A DNA stretch of 64,000 bases, taken from Stratiolaelaps scimitus (taxonomy: Eukaryota; Arthropoda; Arachnida; Mesostigmata; Laelapidae). Shown here piece after piece: positions 1 through 11,039 of this stretch. Where the stretch lies: the NCBI GenBank assembly GCA_019614645.1, contig JABWDB010000005.1, positions 7,596,001 through 7,660,000 on the forward strand, written 5' to 3'. A program made the translations under genes and the position numbers. Position 1 is the first letter of the stretch; the number at the start of each line of letters is the position of its first letter. The notes under the pieces are model-generated. The model was not told the origin of the DNA. It made no database searches and worked only from the letters and a program-made list of their open reading frames with translations.

Positions 1-880
1 GAAATCACAGTTTACTGGACACATCTAGCTGTTATAGTTTCGGGCAAACTGGAGCTGTGTGTGTTTTTGAACGAGCTGAGTATTGGGCACTGTTGTATTT
101 CCCAGGACGTCACTAACATGATGAGCAATGATTGATAAGCGGGCGGTTCATCACCGAAGTGTTGTTGCTGATTTTCGTTTGCGAGAAACTAACTGCTGTC
201 TAGGGAGACAGCCCAACTGCCGTCTGTTGCGCCTTGTTGGCAACACCCTTCAGTTATGCATACATTGACCGGGTCGAATCTAAGCTACTACGAATTATTT
301 GATGTGTTCGATTGACGTCTGAAACGTCAGTCGGTGATCGAAAACGATGGAGGCTGTCCTCGGAGCAACACAATTAATTTGTTTCTGGCTTTGAATAGAA
401 ATCGATTTCGTTCCATTTAAGTCCCACGCCGAGGACCAGTGAATTATGTGTGTAACCGCGCCAGAAAGCGGGAAGGCAAATGAGACGCCGCACGTTTGAT
501 CTGTGAAACAGATGAACACTGCATTGTTTGAAGTCGGACGTCGAGTGGAAGCTCGTGTGACTGTATTTGTATTCACTATTAAGAATATTATAGATTTACT
601 AGTAAAATTCCATAATATAAACAGACCATGCTCAACCGAACTGGTCGGTTATCTTGGAACTCTTTGCGCATGTTTACCGCCGCATATCGCGAATGGCACT
701 TGATTCTGAACGCGGATTGTCTTCCTTATTGTATTCAACTCAAATGCTCCTTTATTAATCAGGCGGGTTGGTGTAATAGTTGTACCGTTAGAACACAGTG
801 GAGCATCTTCACAGGAAATGAGCCCTGAAGAGGTATTCTTACCCTTAATCTTAATATAGGATCAACCTGTTTCATGCATC
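1..880. other. Stretch with no recognised gene
   Basis: No open frame here resembles a known protein. The minus strand is downstream of the LINE relic at 890-1830, so part of this stretch may be its decayed 3' end. I saw no motif that proves it. Confidence 0.4.
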
Positions 881-889
881 CGGCGCGGA

Positions 890-1830
890 ATTCAATTAAT
901 TTTCCGGATAAGATGTGAGTCCTCCTCGACAATCATTATTCCGATGCTTTCCTCCATAGTGGGGACGGTAGCTCCATTTCGTAGATAATTTCCATCCGGC
1001 CATCACGTCGTTAGTATTATTCAGACTGAGTTTCTTATACGTGCCGGTGTCGGCAGAAACAAATCGTTCTATTATAGAAGGAAGATTAATACACGCCTTT
1101 GATGAAATATTACATTGGCTAGTTTACGAATGAATTTCAGTTTGAATTTCATCACACGCTTTTGATATGCTTCTCTGGCTTTGGGCTTCTGACAGCTGAA
1201 CAGTAAAAGTTCTTAGAGGAAGACTAAACCGTTATAGAGAACAAGCAAGAAATGAGCTGTTTTGACAAGAAAACATTTGAACGTCGTGCTTCAAATCAGC
1301 GAGGCTGAACTCACTACCTATGTAACATGGAGATCGATGTCGAGCAACGTCACTCATGAATGACCTCGTTGTGAATAGAGTATTGATTATTGCATTGACT
1401 AGAAAAAACAACGCACTTTCGTATATAATAGGTGAACACGTAATTTCGACGAAACCAAACACCAGCTGATAGGAGTAGTGGTCTAGCACATCGATGTTAG
1501 CAATTTTCTACACGGCCAATTATGAATAATCGGAATGAATTGCGTCTCAGTTGATTCCCCTTTGTTAAACCATGCTGGTCCCTAACCAGAAGATCTATAG
1601 AGAAGAGGCAGTTATTAGTGTTATCCACAATAATGATCTAGAACAAAAGACATGCAACGTAGCCCTGTAATGAAACGGGCCTGTAATTATCAGCGTTGGT
1701 ATTCGTTTCGCCTTTACAAGCGGGTGCCACAATGGAACGGGTAAAGATGTCAGGCACTTCAACGTCATCGAAGATATGACGAAAGATTAGCGTACGAGGC
1801 TTGACAAGAATTGGACCCAGCATTCGATGG
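890..1830 (-). mobile_element. Degraded LINE (non-LTR retrotransposon) reverse-transcriptase fragment
   Basis: Read on the minus strand, the segment 1823-1638 encodes a stretch typical of the N-terminal part of LINE reverse transcriptases. A P-x-x-F-T-x-S-I-V-x-P segment is followed by KGE, then NYRPVSL at about 1688-1668. After a frame change, D-Q-H-G follows at 1580-1569 with K-G next to it; this is the next conserved block of the same enzyme family. Further down, about 977-918, an N-G-x-x-V-P-x-x-E-E segment ending G-I-M-I-V-E-E-D looks like the block after the catalytic palm. The active-site FADD/YADD motif was not found and several stops and frame changes intervene, so this is a dead copy. 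The endonuclease part expected above 1830 is not visible. Clade is not assignable by eye; the motifs suit a CR1/Jockey-like element. Confidence 0.75.
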
Positions 1831-1839
1831 AGGATTACG

Positions 1840-2955
1840 GGGCGACATCACGATTGTGACCGCATTTTGGCGTAAGGCCATTAATAGTTAATGCTCAGCG
1901 TAGGGCAAGCGGAACTATCGCACACATTTGCACCATAGGACGGGGATCAGTCCGACGTACAAAAACTCACCTGAAAAACGCCTGCTGTTCTACTTTTCGG
2001 CATTCATAGGGTTCTAGTGCATCATTTATTCTTATAGTCGTCAATTGACCTAATGCTAATTCACAAAATGCTATTTTTCTGCTATTCTTATAGCAGCCAC
2101 CCCGTTTTCCTCGCTCTTCACTTCGTATCTAAAGGACTCCTGGCTGTCTTTGCAACTAGGAGCCGACTCGTGCAGGGCACGACGGGGTTGGAGCGGAGGC
2201 TTTTGTAAACCCAGAGGCTAAACGGCTACTGGGGTCAGTTCCTCAAGTCGATCGATGTTCCCTCGACCACATCTACACTTGCGAAAGATTCCCCTTTTGA
2301 GCTTGAATTCCACAATGAGACATTTGTTGAAAATTCAGGACCACAACTTCAATGTCATCATAGTCGTCTTTCCAAAATTTATGGTCGGTATTATTATCGG
2401 CCGTGATCCTGTTCAGTCTGCCACATATGCTTTACGCGAATCGAATGTTCGACGAGTACACAACGAGAGTCCATTAACAGATAACTATGTATCATGTGAA
2501 CTTGGTGCCAACTTTGACCCAGTATATTTTTCATTACGTTTTCCAAGTTCTATCTGAGACGAACATTTGTGAAATTCTACTATCCTTGCTCTGGTATCTA
2601 GTGTGAAGTAGAGCGTACACGGTGCTGACTGATCAAGAAATGCTCAAAATTTTGTTGGCTCTGTCCGAAGCTAAAATGAGCCAACGATTTGTATTTTTAT
2701 AATATATATTCTACTGCATGCTATTTCTATCCTTCACCGATTCGAATACGTCGTTACGATGACATATACAATTAGAGTCATCGCGTACCGGGTAACAAAG
2801 ACGTAATCCTGTAATAAAGCTGTTACCGTAACTGTCTATTATAATACTAATAATAATAATAATAATAATAGCCTTATTAATCCATTCGTGTGGGGTGGTC
2901 TTCCCTTTCTAATAAAACACAGACAGATCTTTATCTACGTTTTGCTCTATCATAT

Positions 2956-2989
<34 letters not shown>

Positions 2990-4290
2990 TATGTTGGCTT
3001 CTTGGTCAAACCCAACAGGTGCTCTATAGTTCTCATGCATATTTATGAGAATGAAAAAGAAGAGGCAGAATTACAGACTAGCGGATATGTTATCATAGCG
3101 GTCACCTATGATATATTCGGTAAACAATCCGATTGTTAGCGACCACGCACATAACACGTCTGATCGTTACAGCATAACCGGCGAACGTATCTATGAAGTC
3201 AGGTCAACATTGCATTTAATCACGCTATAGCAATATGCCTTTGCGAGAAAATATATGAGCGATGTCGAGACGATCTATTTTCTGCGGAGAGGGGCCTGTG
3301 CATCAGCAGGAAACATGCTATGCTTGACTCGAAAGGTGGAATAATTCTGGAAAGAGATGATAATACTACGATGATCATGTTTATTCTGTTTTGTTTTTGT
3401 ATTCTTATATTATTATTATTATTAATAATAGTATCAGTATATTGATTAAGCTATTATAGGTGGCGAGACTTTCTCGTAGATCTTCTACAAACAGAAGAGG
3501 GAAATTCGCTAAACGCTTGCGTCCAATAGAAGACACCAATCTATGGAAGGAAGCGAGAATTGACGTGAGCGCTCTGTTTGATCGTGCTGACCGACCTCTG
3601 CTCATCTGACGGCATCCGTCTCCCGGAATACGAATGATATCAATACACTTCTGTCGGAAGACGTTTCGTTCTTTGCCTTTGTACAATGTATACCAATGCA
3701 CGTAGTTTGTTTTGCTTAGAGCTTATTGCTTGTTTCATGATTATCTTTTGTCATTATTATTATAATTATTATGAAATTATTATTATTGTTATTTGGTGAT
3801 AATTGTTATTACTATATTAGTCAGCTGGGCTCTGGTATTTGAGAAACTCGTCACCACTCGTGCATGAGAGGGCCTAAAAGTTACACCACAATAGAAAGTA
3901 ACAGTGTTGCAATAAAGCTTGCATACATGTGTGCGGAGTTGCCCCGGACAATTTATTATTGAAATGAAAATAACAAAAATTACGAGGGTAACGCATAGCT
4001 TCGAGATGTACCGTGAATGAGAGGACAGTGCGATGTCCAGGGTCAAACGTCCTTGATTAGCTTTTTTTTAGGACAGGAATTAGAATTGAGGCGCGGATGT
4101 GTTTGACAAACATGGATACTAACAGGGAGTGAGTTTCAAAGCAGAGAACGATGCATATACAAAGCAAAAAGGCCAACCGAGGCCTGAGTACAAAGAAAAC
4201 CACAGAGATACGCCAAGCACGACAATCTATGCACGCACAAACACACCCCTATGCAGACACCGAAAATAAACCAAAGGTTTCGGCTTTGTT
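1840..4290. other. AT-rich stretch with simple repeats, no gene recognised
   Basis: Contains a short AAT run near 2850, a 28-bp AT dinucleotide array at 2959-2986, ATT runs near 3410-3430 and 3750-3790, and ORFs of up to about 100 codons (for example 2255-2557) with no recognisable domain. Confidence 0.5.
2959..2986. repeat. (AT)14 microsatellite
   Basis: Uninterrupted AT dinucleotide array read directly from the sequence. Confidence 0.95.
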
Positions 4291-4298
4291 TTGAAGAA

Positions 4299-4343
4299 TC
4301 GCATCCACTTGCTGTGGATGCGATCGTATGCGATCGCATCCAC
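4299..4343. repeat. Alternating palindrome with two competing hairpins
   Basis: Three related blocks lie in a row. TCGCATCCAC (4299-4308) pairs perfectly with GTGGATGCGA (4314-4323). The longer GTGGATGCGATCG (4314-4326) pairs perfectly with CGATCGCATCCAC (4331-4343) across a 4-base loop. The middle block can therefore pair with either flank but not both. No gene is close enough to suggest a role. Confidence 0.9.
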
Positions 4344-4735
4344 TTGCTTCTCGATTGCATGAGTCCGATTCCCCGTTGACGTCGGAGCTGTTGACGTCGT
4401 CTAAGCGTCCATCTTTAAGAAAAGCGACAAACACAATAATGACACAATATGTACATCAGTACCCTGTGTGCAGATGTCAGCACGCGCAACTGGTCCTTAT
4501 TAACGAATGGTGGAAAAATTAGCTGAGCAACGAGTAGCAATTCTACTCTACTTTATTACCTGATGTACTTTATGTGTCTTTCTTAGATATCATTACCATT
4601 ATATCATGAATAACGTGGCATTCTTCTCGTCCACTCGCTGCTGCTACGGTCGAAAAGTTCTGTTTTTCTGTAAAGCGTTACATATGCTCATCATGCTAGC
4701 GCAGGTGTGGCTCGGAAATTAGCTCTCCCGAGCAT

Positions 4736-4743
<8 letters not shown>

Positions 4744-4777
<34 letters not shown>
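4744..4777. repeat. (AT)n microsatellite
   Basis: About 17 uninterrupted AT units. Confidence 0.95.
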
Positions 4778-4779
<2 letters not shown>

Positions 4780-4929
4780 TGTAAATGATGTCAATGCATG
4801 CAACATTCCAACCAAACTATAATAGCGATCATTGTGTCGCCGCCCTCGTTGGAGATAAATAAAAAGTATCACACCTGGCGTGATCGCAGCGGCGCAACAA
4901 TACAACGACGATATGGAATAGTGGGCCCC

Positions 4930-6411
4930 TCTCTCTATCTCTCACTCACAGTCATACTCATTCGTGGCCACTGACGTACGGCCAATGGCGATTGTTCCGC
5001 AGGCGCGCCTCGTCCACATCTCATCTTGTTCTTATTTTGTGCAGCTGTGCGGAAATGACAAATTTTGTCGGCTCGTCGTCACATCCTGGTGAGCGCAAGT
5101 GATGCGTGTATCTCTGTCATGCAATCGTATCTGTCCTGCGGCGCGATCGTGCCATGGTCGGTCGAGTCGAAACTGCCGCGACCCCGCTGCTGCCGTTGGC
5201 GTTGTCGACTTTGCTGCCGAATCCTTAGCCGCCACGTAGCCGGTCAGGGGTCCCTAATATTTTCTGCGCGGGGCAGAATACTGCCTCCTCTCCTTTTCGT
5301 CGAGTGGTCGCAAACGAGGAGCACTCGATAGGGATCACGGGATTCTGGGCGAAGTACGTTGGGACTACGGTGACCCTGGGCGAACCCATAGTTCGACACA
5401 GTCGCTGGCAGCCAACATGCGCTGGCACTCAGGCGGGCCGCCCTGGAGCGGCGACCCGCCCGAGGAGGCCGCCTCTTCTTCTAGGTGGCTGTAAGAACAG
5501 GGGCTGGCTGGACAGCGAACCACTCCCGTCGCTGCGACCGGTAGCAGCAGCAGCAGCACCACCACCACCATTCGTTCATCGAGGCTGGGCAGACCATCGT
5601 CTGTGACCCCACCCTATTGTCCACGACCGGGGGGTCGGAGCGTTACCCCCGACCTATTCGATGGCACCGCCGAGCAGCTGCTCAGCAGCCCCAAAACGCC
5701 ACGCGAAGTGGCTCACGAGCAGACCCTGTCCACAACTTCTGCTAGCTTCACTACTACTGCTGCTGCTTACGATGCTGCTTTTGCTCGCCAGCCGTGTTGA
5801 CGTTGACAGACTCCAAACTGACGAGGAGCAATAACGACGGAATGATGGGACGACAGCAAATCATCAATTGCAATTTGGACGATAGACGGCAACAACTACA
5901 AAACGAAGCAGAAGAAACTCAGGAGTGGTTTAGTGTAGCAGAGACGTGGTAATGTGTAGTGGTGGTGGCAGTGTAGCAGATCCGATGTCGGTTGTCATTC
6001 CTTTGTCTACGATCTTCATCTACGACTGCTCTTGTTATTGGTGATGCTGCTGTTTCTGTTTTTCCTGAAGCTGTTGCTTTTGTTGTTGTTGTTGTCGCCG
6101 CGGCGTTCATCCGTGTGCCGCAGCAGAGCGTCCTTCCGCGCACACACACACACACACATATATACATACACACGCACACATACAAATATACAAGCAGAGC
6201 GGCGCTCAGCCAGGCTCGCACAGCCAGCGATCTACACTGCACGATCATCCGCAGACAACACTTGATACCTGCATACGTTAGCGTCTTCTGTTTGTTCTGA
6301 TGGCAAGCTGCTAGGCGACGCTGCCGCGGCACTTGTCGCTGCAGTGCATCTGTCAGTAGCAGGTCTACCGTTGCACCTTCTGTGTTCTGACTCCCGGCCG
6401 CTGGCGCACTA

Positions 6412-6447
<36 letters not shown>

Positions 6448-7330
6448 ACACCGCCTCCGGTGTAGCCAGCATGTGCAGCAGTTACACCTACAACTGCTGC
6501 TGCCACCACAGTGGCTTCTACGTGTAGCACATGGAATTGTTATGCACGAAGGCGATGATGGGAAGGCAGAGATCACATGGCTGGATGGACGGCGTTCACA
6601 TCATTCGCCGTTAACATTACTGCTAACGGCAGCGACAGCAGCCGCCGCCGCAGCAGCAAATGCAGGCTAGCGCATCTATGCAGCAGCAGCAGCAGCAGCA
6701 GTAATTCCAGGAGCGTGTTCATGTGGGTACATCCATCCAACGGATGAGATCCATTGTGGGCCGTTAGCGCGGCGGCCACAGATGCTGCCGCCGCCGCCAC
6801 GAGAACGGCGATTTCAGCAAAGTGCCAATGTGGCGGCCACTCCCGTCGGCTATTTTCGTCAGTAGTAGCGTCGTTTTAGCAGCCATCGTTGAGGTAGAAG
6901 CTCGCTTCGACCCTGACCAAGGATGACGGCCGGACAGAGCGAGGCATCCGCAGCAACAGCAGGAGTGACGAGCGCGCATGTCAATGAAATGAGCATTCGC
7001 ACATTTAGCATCAACAACAACAACATGGGACAAAGGAAAATTTGGCCAAAATTTAGTACTGCGGCTACCAGCACCAATTCTTCTTCTTTTTCTGTTCGTT
7101 CCAAAACCGCCTCCTCGACGACGACACCATCTCCGGCCGGTAGTAGCCAATAGGCACTGGAGCGAATTCGCGCAGAGACAACTAAGGCGAAAAATGCGTA
7201 CGGTTGCGGTAGCACGGGTAGCAGTCGCTGTGTTCTGATGCGTTGGGGGGGCTTTGTGTAACGGAACTGGGCGGAAATTCTGTCCGGGCCGCAAAAAGGG
7301 AAGGTGAGGATGCCGCCGCCGCCGCCACAG
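4930..7330. other. GC-rich, triplet-repeat-rich block; possible promoter or first-exon region
   Basis: The base composition rises sharply against the AT-rich flanks, with many CpG steps. It holds CAG/CAC runs (5542-5570), a CA/TA tract (about 6139-6185), a GCC array (about 6414-6448) and a CAG array (about 6678-6702). Stops are scarce, so ORFs of 60-210 codons overlap on both strands, many made of poly-Ala, poly-Ser or poly-Leu from the triplets. One plus-strand stretch (about 5495-5797) reads as Ser/Thr-rich followed by a less repetitive segment, and a GTAAG donor-like site lies at 5491. I cannot choose a real frame. Known precedent: such blocks often surround the 5' ends of developmental genes. 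That reading is inference here. Confidence 0.4.
6414..6448. repeat. (GCC)n trinucleotide array
   Basis: About 11 consecutive GCC units inside the GC-rich block. Confidence 0.9.
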
Positions 7331-7421
7331 CCAGCTCCATTATTCGAATGATGAAGAACAACATAGACGATTGTCACTGCCAATTGCGCTTTGTATAACA
7401 ATATTGCATGTGTTGCATCTG

Positions 7422-7441
7422 TATATATATATATATATATA
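7422..7441. repeat. (TA)10 microsatellite
   Basis: Uninterrupted TA array. Confidence 0.95.
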
Positions 7442-7700
7442 GGGGTGTTTATATGTAAATCTCTACGTTTACAATTCTGCCTTATAGATATGTTCATATG
7501 CTACTGTTCACAGTGTTGTCGAGTTTGTTCTCGTGGTACACTTTAAATTTTTAATTTTACTCTTTCTGCCGGGTGAAATTCGACAGGCATTGTTTCGTCT
7601 CACTTAGATCAATAGGTATGCTCATTATAATGAAGTGAAAAAATCTAAACATTTGAAAATGTTGGCGCTATTCACAACCTGCTTTGATATCGTGTATGCT

Positions 7701-7946
7701 CTAAAAGTCACAATACTCCCCAGCGCAGAGCTCCGACGAGAATGGTGTGAAGCAAATGTTGTCGTTTAGAGCAGTGTACCATATCCAACTCCACATATGT
7801 TGAGCAATCAAGCGTGAATGCATCAAAGCTGGATCAGCGTAATTGCGCCTAAAACCACCTGACTTTAGCCATCGAGTACCTAGGACACCTTTCAATCTGA
7901 GGCTGGGCAATTTAGGAATGACACGGTCTAGAACGGATCGTCTCAT
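7701..7946 (-). CDS. Small ORF, 81 codons, unidentified
   Basis: A minus-strand ATG-to-TAG frame with mixed composition, free of simple repeats. The C-terminal third is rich in aromatic residues and has three cysteines, ending C-A-G-E-Y-C-D-F. No domain is recognised. It stands alone in repeat-rich DNA with no visible splice partners or poly(A) signal close by. It may be a chance ORF or a fragment of a decayed gene. Confidence 0.2.
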   Translation of the reverse strand: MRRSVLDRVIPKLPSLRLKGVLGTRWLKSGGFRRNYADPALMHSRLIAQHMWSWIWYTALNDNICFTPFSSELCAGEYCDF

Positions 7947-8004
7947 TGCGCATTAAATAACGACTCGCGACAGTTTAGGTTCTGTACAGTGCAGAGTATT
8001 CATT

Positions 8005-8200
8005 TACATTTTTCATTTCATTTTCATTTCATTTCATTTGAGGTTTATTTTCGGAACTGCAATTCAACAATGCTTAAGTTCTCGCGGAAAAAAAAAATAT
8101 GATGAAGGTGTGTAAGAACAAGGTCAGGATAATCTGACTTAGAACACGGTCAGGATAATCTGACTTAATACACAAATCAGGACAATCTGAACAAATAAAA
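8005..8200 (-). mobile_element. SINE copy F: 3' tail plus decayed body
   Basis: Read on the minus strand, 8087-8041 carries the shared SINE tail: an AAGCATTGTtgAATTGCAG-like core, then the TTCC and AATAAACC-like parts. The element is followed at its 3' end (8005-8040) by a short ATTTC-type simple repeat, as SINE ends often are. The body to the right (8090-8200) contains a tandem repeat and no clear tRNA boxes. Confidence 0.65.
8117..8192. repeat. Tandem repeat, about 26 bp x 2.9, each unit with a small hairpin
   Basis: Units start near 8117, 8143 and 8169. The first two differ at very few positions and the third is diverged and truncated. In the first two units GTCAG and CTGAC flank a six-base GATAAT spacer and can pair. 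The array sits inside the body of SINE copy F. Confidence 0.85.
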
Positions 8201-10900
8201 TAATTGTAAAAACCAGGCACATCGCAGTCCGGTGTGCGAAATTAGTCCCGGTAACAGAGACCTGTGACAGTAGACTGACAACTATTGCTATAATTGTCGA
8301 CTATTCAAAGTTTAGCAAAATATACAGTTATAATCGTCAATGTTTGACACAATTATTGACAAATAGAATATATACACAGTAGCAGAAAATTACAATAAAG
8401 CCATCGGGTCCCCGAAACCATTAATCGGTGATAAAGTTACACGTGGAAGAGTACGCAAGCTTCCGTTTGCGTATACGGCATAACAAAGATACTCCGCGGT
8501 TTGCCTTTGCTCCAACTATTTAGCAGTGAATACATTGTTGAATATTGTTGCTTTTATTCTCTTTAAATTGACTAGTAGTTGTTAGCCAGCTAATTCTGAC
8601 TCAATTCGAGACTAGTATCACTTCGGGGTTTCAACATGTTTAATCGTGAACGGGCTGGAAGAAGTTGGAGAACCTTGAGCAAGTTGCACACCTATCATTA
8701 TTGTGATTATAATTATAATAATAGGGCTCAAACAATTCACCGTTTCGCGGCACTTCATGATCCTCGCTCTCCCTAGGGTCTCCGCTTTGATCGCACCTCG
8801 GTTACACGGATCTCAGCCCGCCGCGGCTAGTTCCCCTTGTGCCTCGTCCTTCAGCACTGTGCACAGATAAATCGCGAGATTTGGCGCTTTCGGTAATACC
8901 GGTGAACGCCTCGGATCTGCCTTAGTCGGGGCAACAAGACCGTACAGTCCTACTTGGCGCTTTGATCTGTATAGTACGCTTGAGGACATTATGCTCGCAT
9001 AAGGAATCTATCATAGATGATTACGATTCAAAAAATCCACGTCTGCTTCATGTTTCATATCGGATTCAGTTCACCAGGGTTCTCTTAATTCACACTAGTG
9101 AGCGAAAATAATCAGAAATTCATCGCCGATAAAAGAGTTCATTCTCGGTTCTTTATGTCAGATAGCTCCTTCAGTAGCATGATCTCGACAAACATCCGCA
9201 TAGCAAAAAACACCAGAAATTTCTGCTAGAGTTAGGTAGCTTGCGATCTTGAAGATATTGTCATTGTTCAGGAGGACGCTATAGTAAAGGGTACCAAATT
9301 ATTATGAGGCAAAATTTTTATGACGGAACTGTCTCGTCAAGTTAAGGCAAGGCACTCTCCATAGCCCAACAAATATTCTAAACAGAAAGCGAGCCGAGTA
9401 AACTATTCGGCATTCGACACGAAAATAAACTAAATTCGGGTGGACGAGCTTATAGAATTGCTTCACGCAGAAGACTCAAGCTTTATCTTGTTATATCGTT
9501 CAAACTTCCGGTTTGCTGAAATATACAGGGTACGTGTGAAAAGCCTCATTCATTGGCAGATCGCTTGACGGCCCCAACTCATTTTGACAGATTAGTTACG
9601 ATGATGCCAGTACCCTGTAATAGGTACTTACTCGGCATCGATTCTATCATTATAACTTATATAATTGAAGAGTCAGAATATATGAATCGTTCTCTAAGGT
9701 ATCCATCGATGAAAAGACAAGTCTCGTCCACAACTCTGATACAATAATGGTGCGGGTCTCCAGTGATACTCTATTTGCGATTCCAGCTGAAGACGCCACT
9801 AAAATGTGACCACATTTCGAGTTCATCGTTTCAATAAAGGAATGAGTCAAATTCTAAAAATCTCGACAAGTTATAGAAGATGCCACCACTTGTGAAAAGG
9901 ACGTGTCATAGATTTCGTTCTTTTGCCAATATGTTGGAAAGTTCAAGTTGTGCAGTTGCGCTACATGGGTTGATGCCATGGTCTCGCTACCAGAGGTATC
10001 TAAGGTATCTCGTCGCCAGAGGTACCAGAGGTATCTAATCCACTATGAATTCACTATGATAATGATACTGTCGTAAATTGTACTTATATATTTTTAAACT
10101 TGTTACAACACTACGCAAAAGCATTATCATGCTTGGCTCATAGCAGCAAGTAATTTAATTCATCGTATCTGCTCCGCCTATTTTCCATCGTTCTCCCCGC
10201 ACATTCTTACGTTATTTACAGTAGATTAATCGACTTCTCGATCGGCACCATACATGAACATGGGATTAGCCTTCTCATAGCGAGCAGTGGTCTAGTGGGT
10301 GCAATGCAAATGATTTTCGGTGCTAAACAATCCAAGAGTTCGTCGCACTGTTTTTCGGCCTTCGTCCTAGTTGTTTGAGGTCGGCACTTCTTCCGACGTC
10401 ACAAACAGGTGGTCGCACAAGGCTGTGACTATCAAGGTGACATCGATATTCAAACCTTTTAAGAAACCTGTTTTTATGTTTTTTAATTAACTCTACATCC
10501 CAAAGTCTGAGCGGGCTCTCCTAGAATCTAACAGTAAAAAGTGGAATAATTTCTTAGGTTCAATCTTAATTATCCATAATCATAGCTAGATGAACTAGTT
10601 TCTTGTTATGTATAGGTTAGTTAAGCGTATAAAGAATTTAATATTGTACTGAAGTTAATGAAGGCTTCCTTAGGAGCTCTCTCTATTTACTCTCGTTGTC
10701 AACGCGGGCGTTGTAGCATACGTTGTTGCTATGAACAAACTATACGCTTAATTACTTATTGACCATATAATATCGTTGTAGTTTTTTCAGTAAATAAATA
10801 CATGTTTATTATTGGTACGGTAGAATACTATAATTAATTAATTAATAAAGATCAGCTTTAAAGCCCTCCTGTCGAGCGCATAATTAACGTATGGTCCCTT
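8200..10900. other. Stretch with no recognised gene
   Basis: No protein-like frame of note. A small local duplication of CCAGAGGTATCTAA lies around 9990-10040. Otherwise featureless intergenic or intronic sequence. Confidence 0.5.
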
Positions 10901-10904
10901 TCCT

Positions 10905-11035
10905 GAGGAGTAGCAACTGGTCTAATGGGTGTTCTTTGTAACGATGACAGAAACGAGGTCACAGATCCTTCGACAGACATATAAGAGAGCTGAAGCATTG
11001 TAAAATTGCAGCTCCTTCAGTAAACAAATAAACCT
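10905..11035 (+). mobile_element. SINE copy A (tRNA-derived head and shared tail)
   Basis: The head carries a polymerase III A-box-like segment (TGGTCTAATGGG, 10918-10929) and a degenerate B box (GGTCACAGATCC, about 10957). After ACATATAAGAGAGCTG comes the shared tail core AAGCATTGTAAAATTGCAG (10994-11012), CTCCTTCAGTAAAC and AAATAAACC. The bridge and tail match copy E at 61.2 kb almost base for base. Non-coding and non-autonomous, mobilised by a LINE by analogy with known SINEs. Confidence 0.75.
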
Positions 11036-11039
11036 TTAT

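Noticed and set aside
5919..6530. 203-codon minus-strand ORF with poly-Gly and poly-Ala
   Set aside because: Most of its length is translation of GCC, CA and CAG-type repeats, and a plus-strand ORF covers the same repeats. No domain.
6859..7497. 212-codon minus-strand ORF
   Set aside because: It overlaps another long same-strand ORF in a different frame, starts in a TA microsatellite and has no domain. Low stop density is explained by GC and triplet content.
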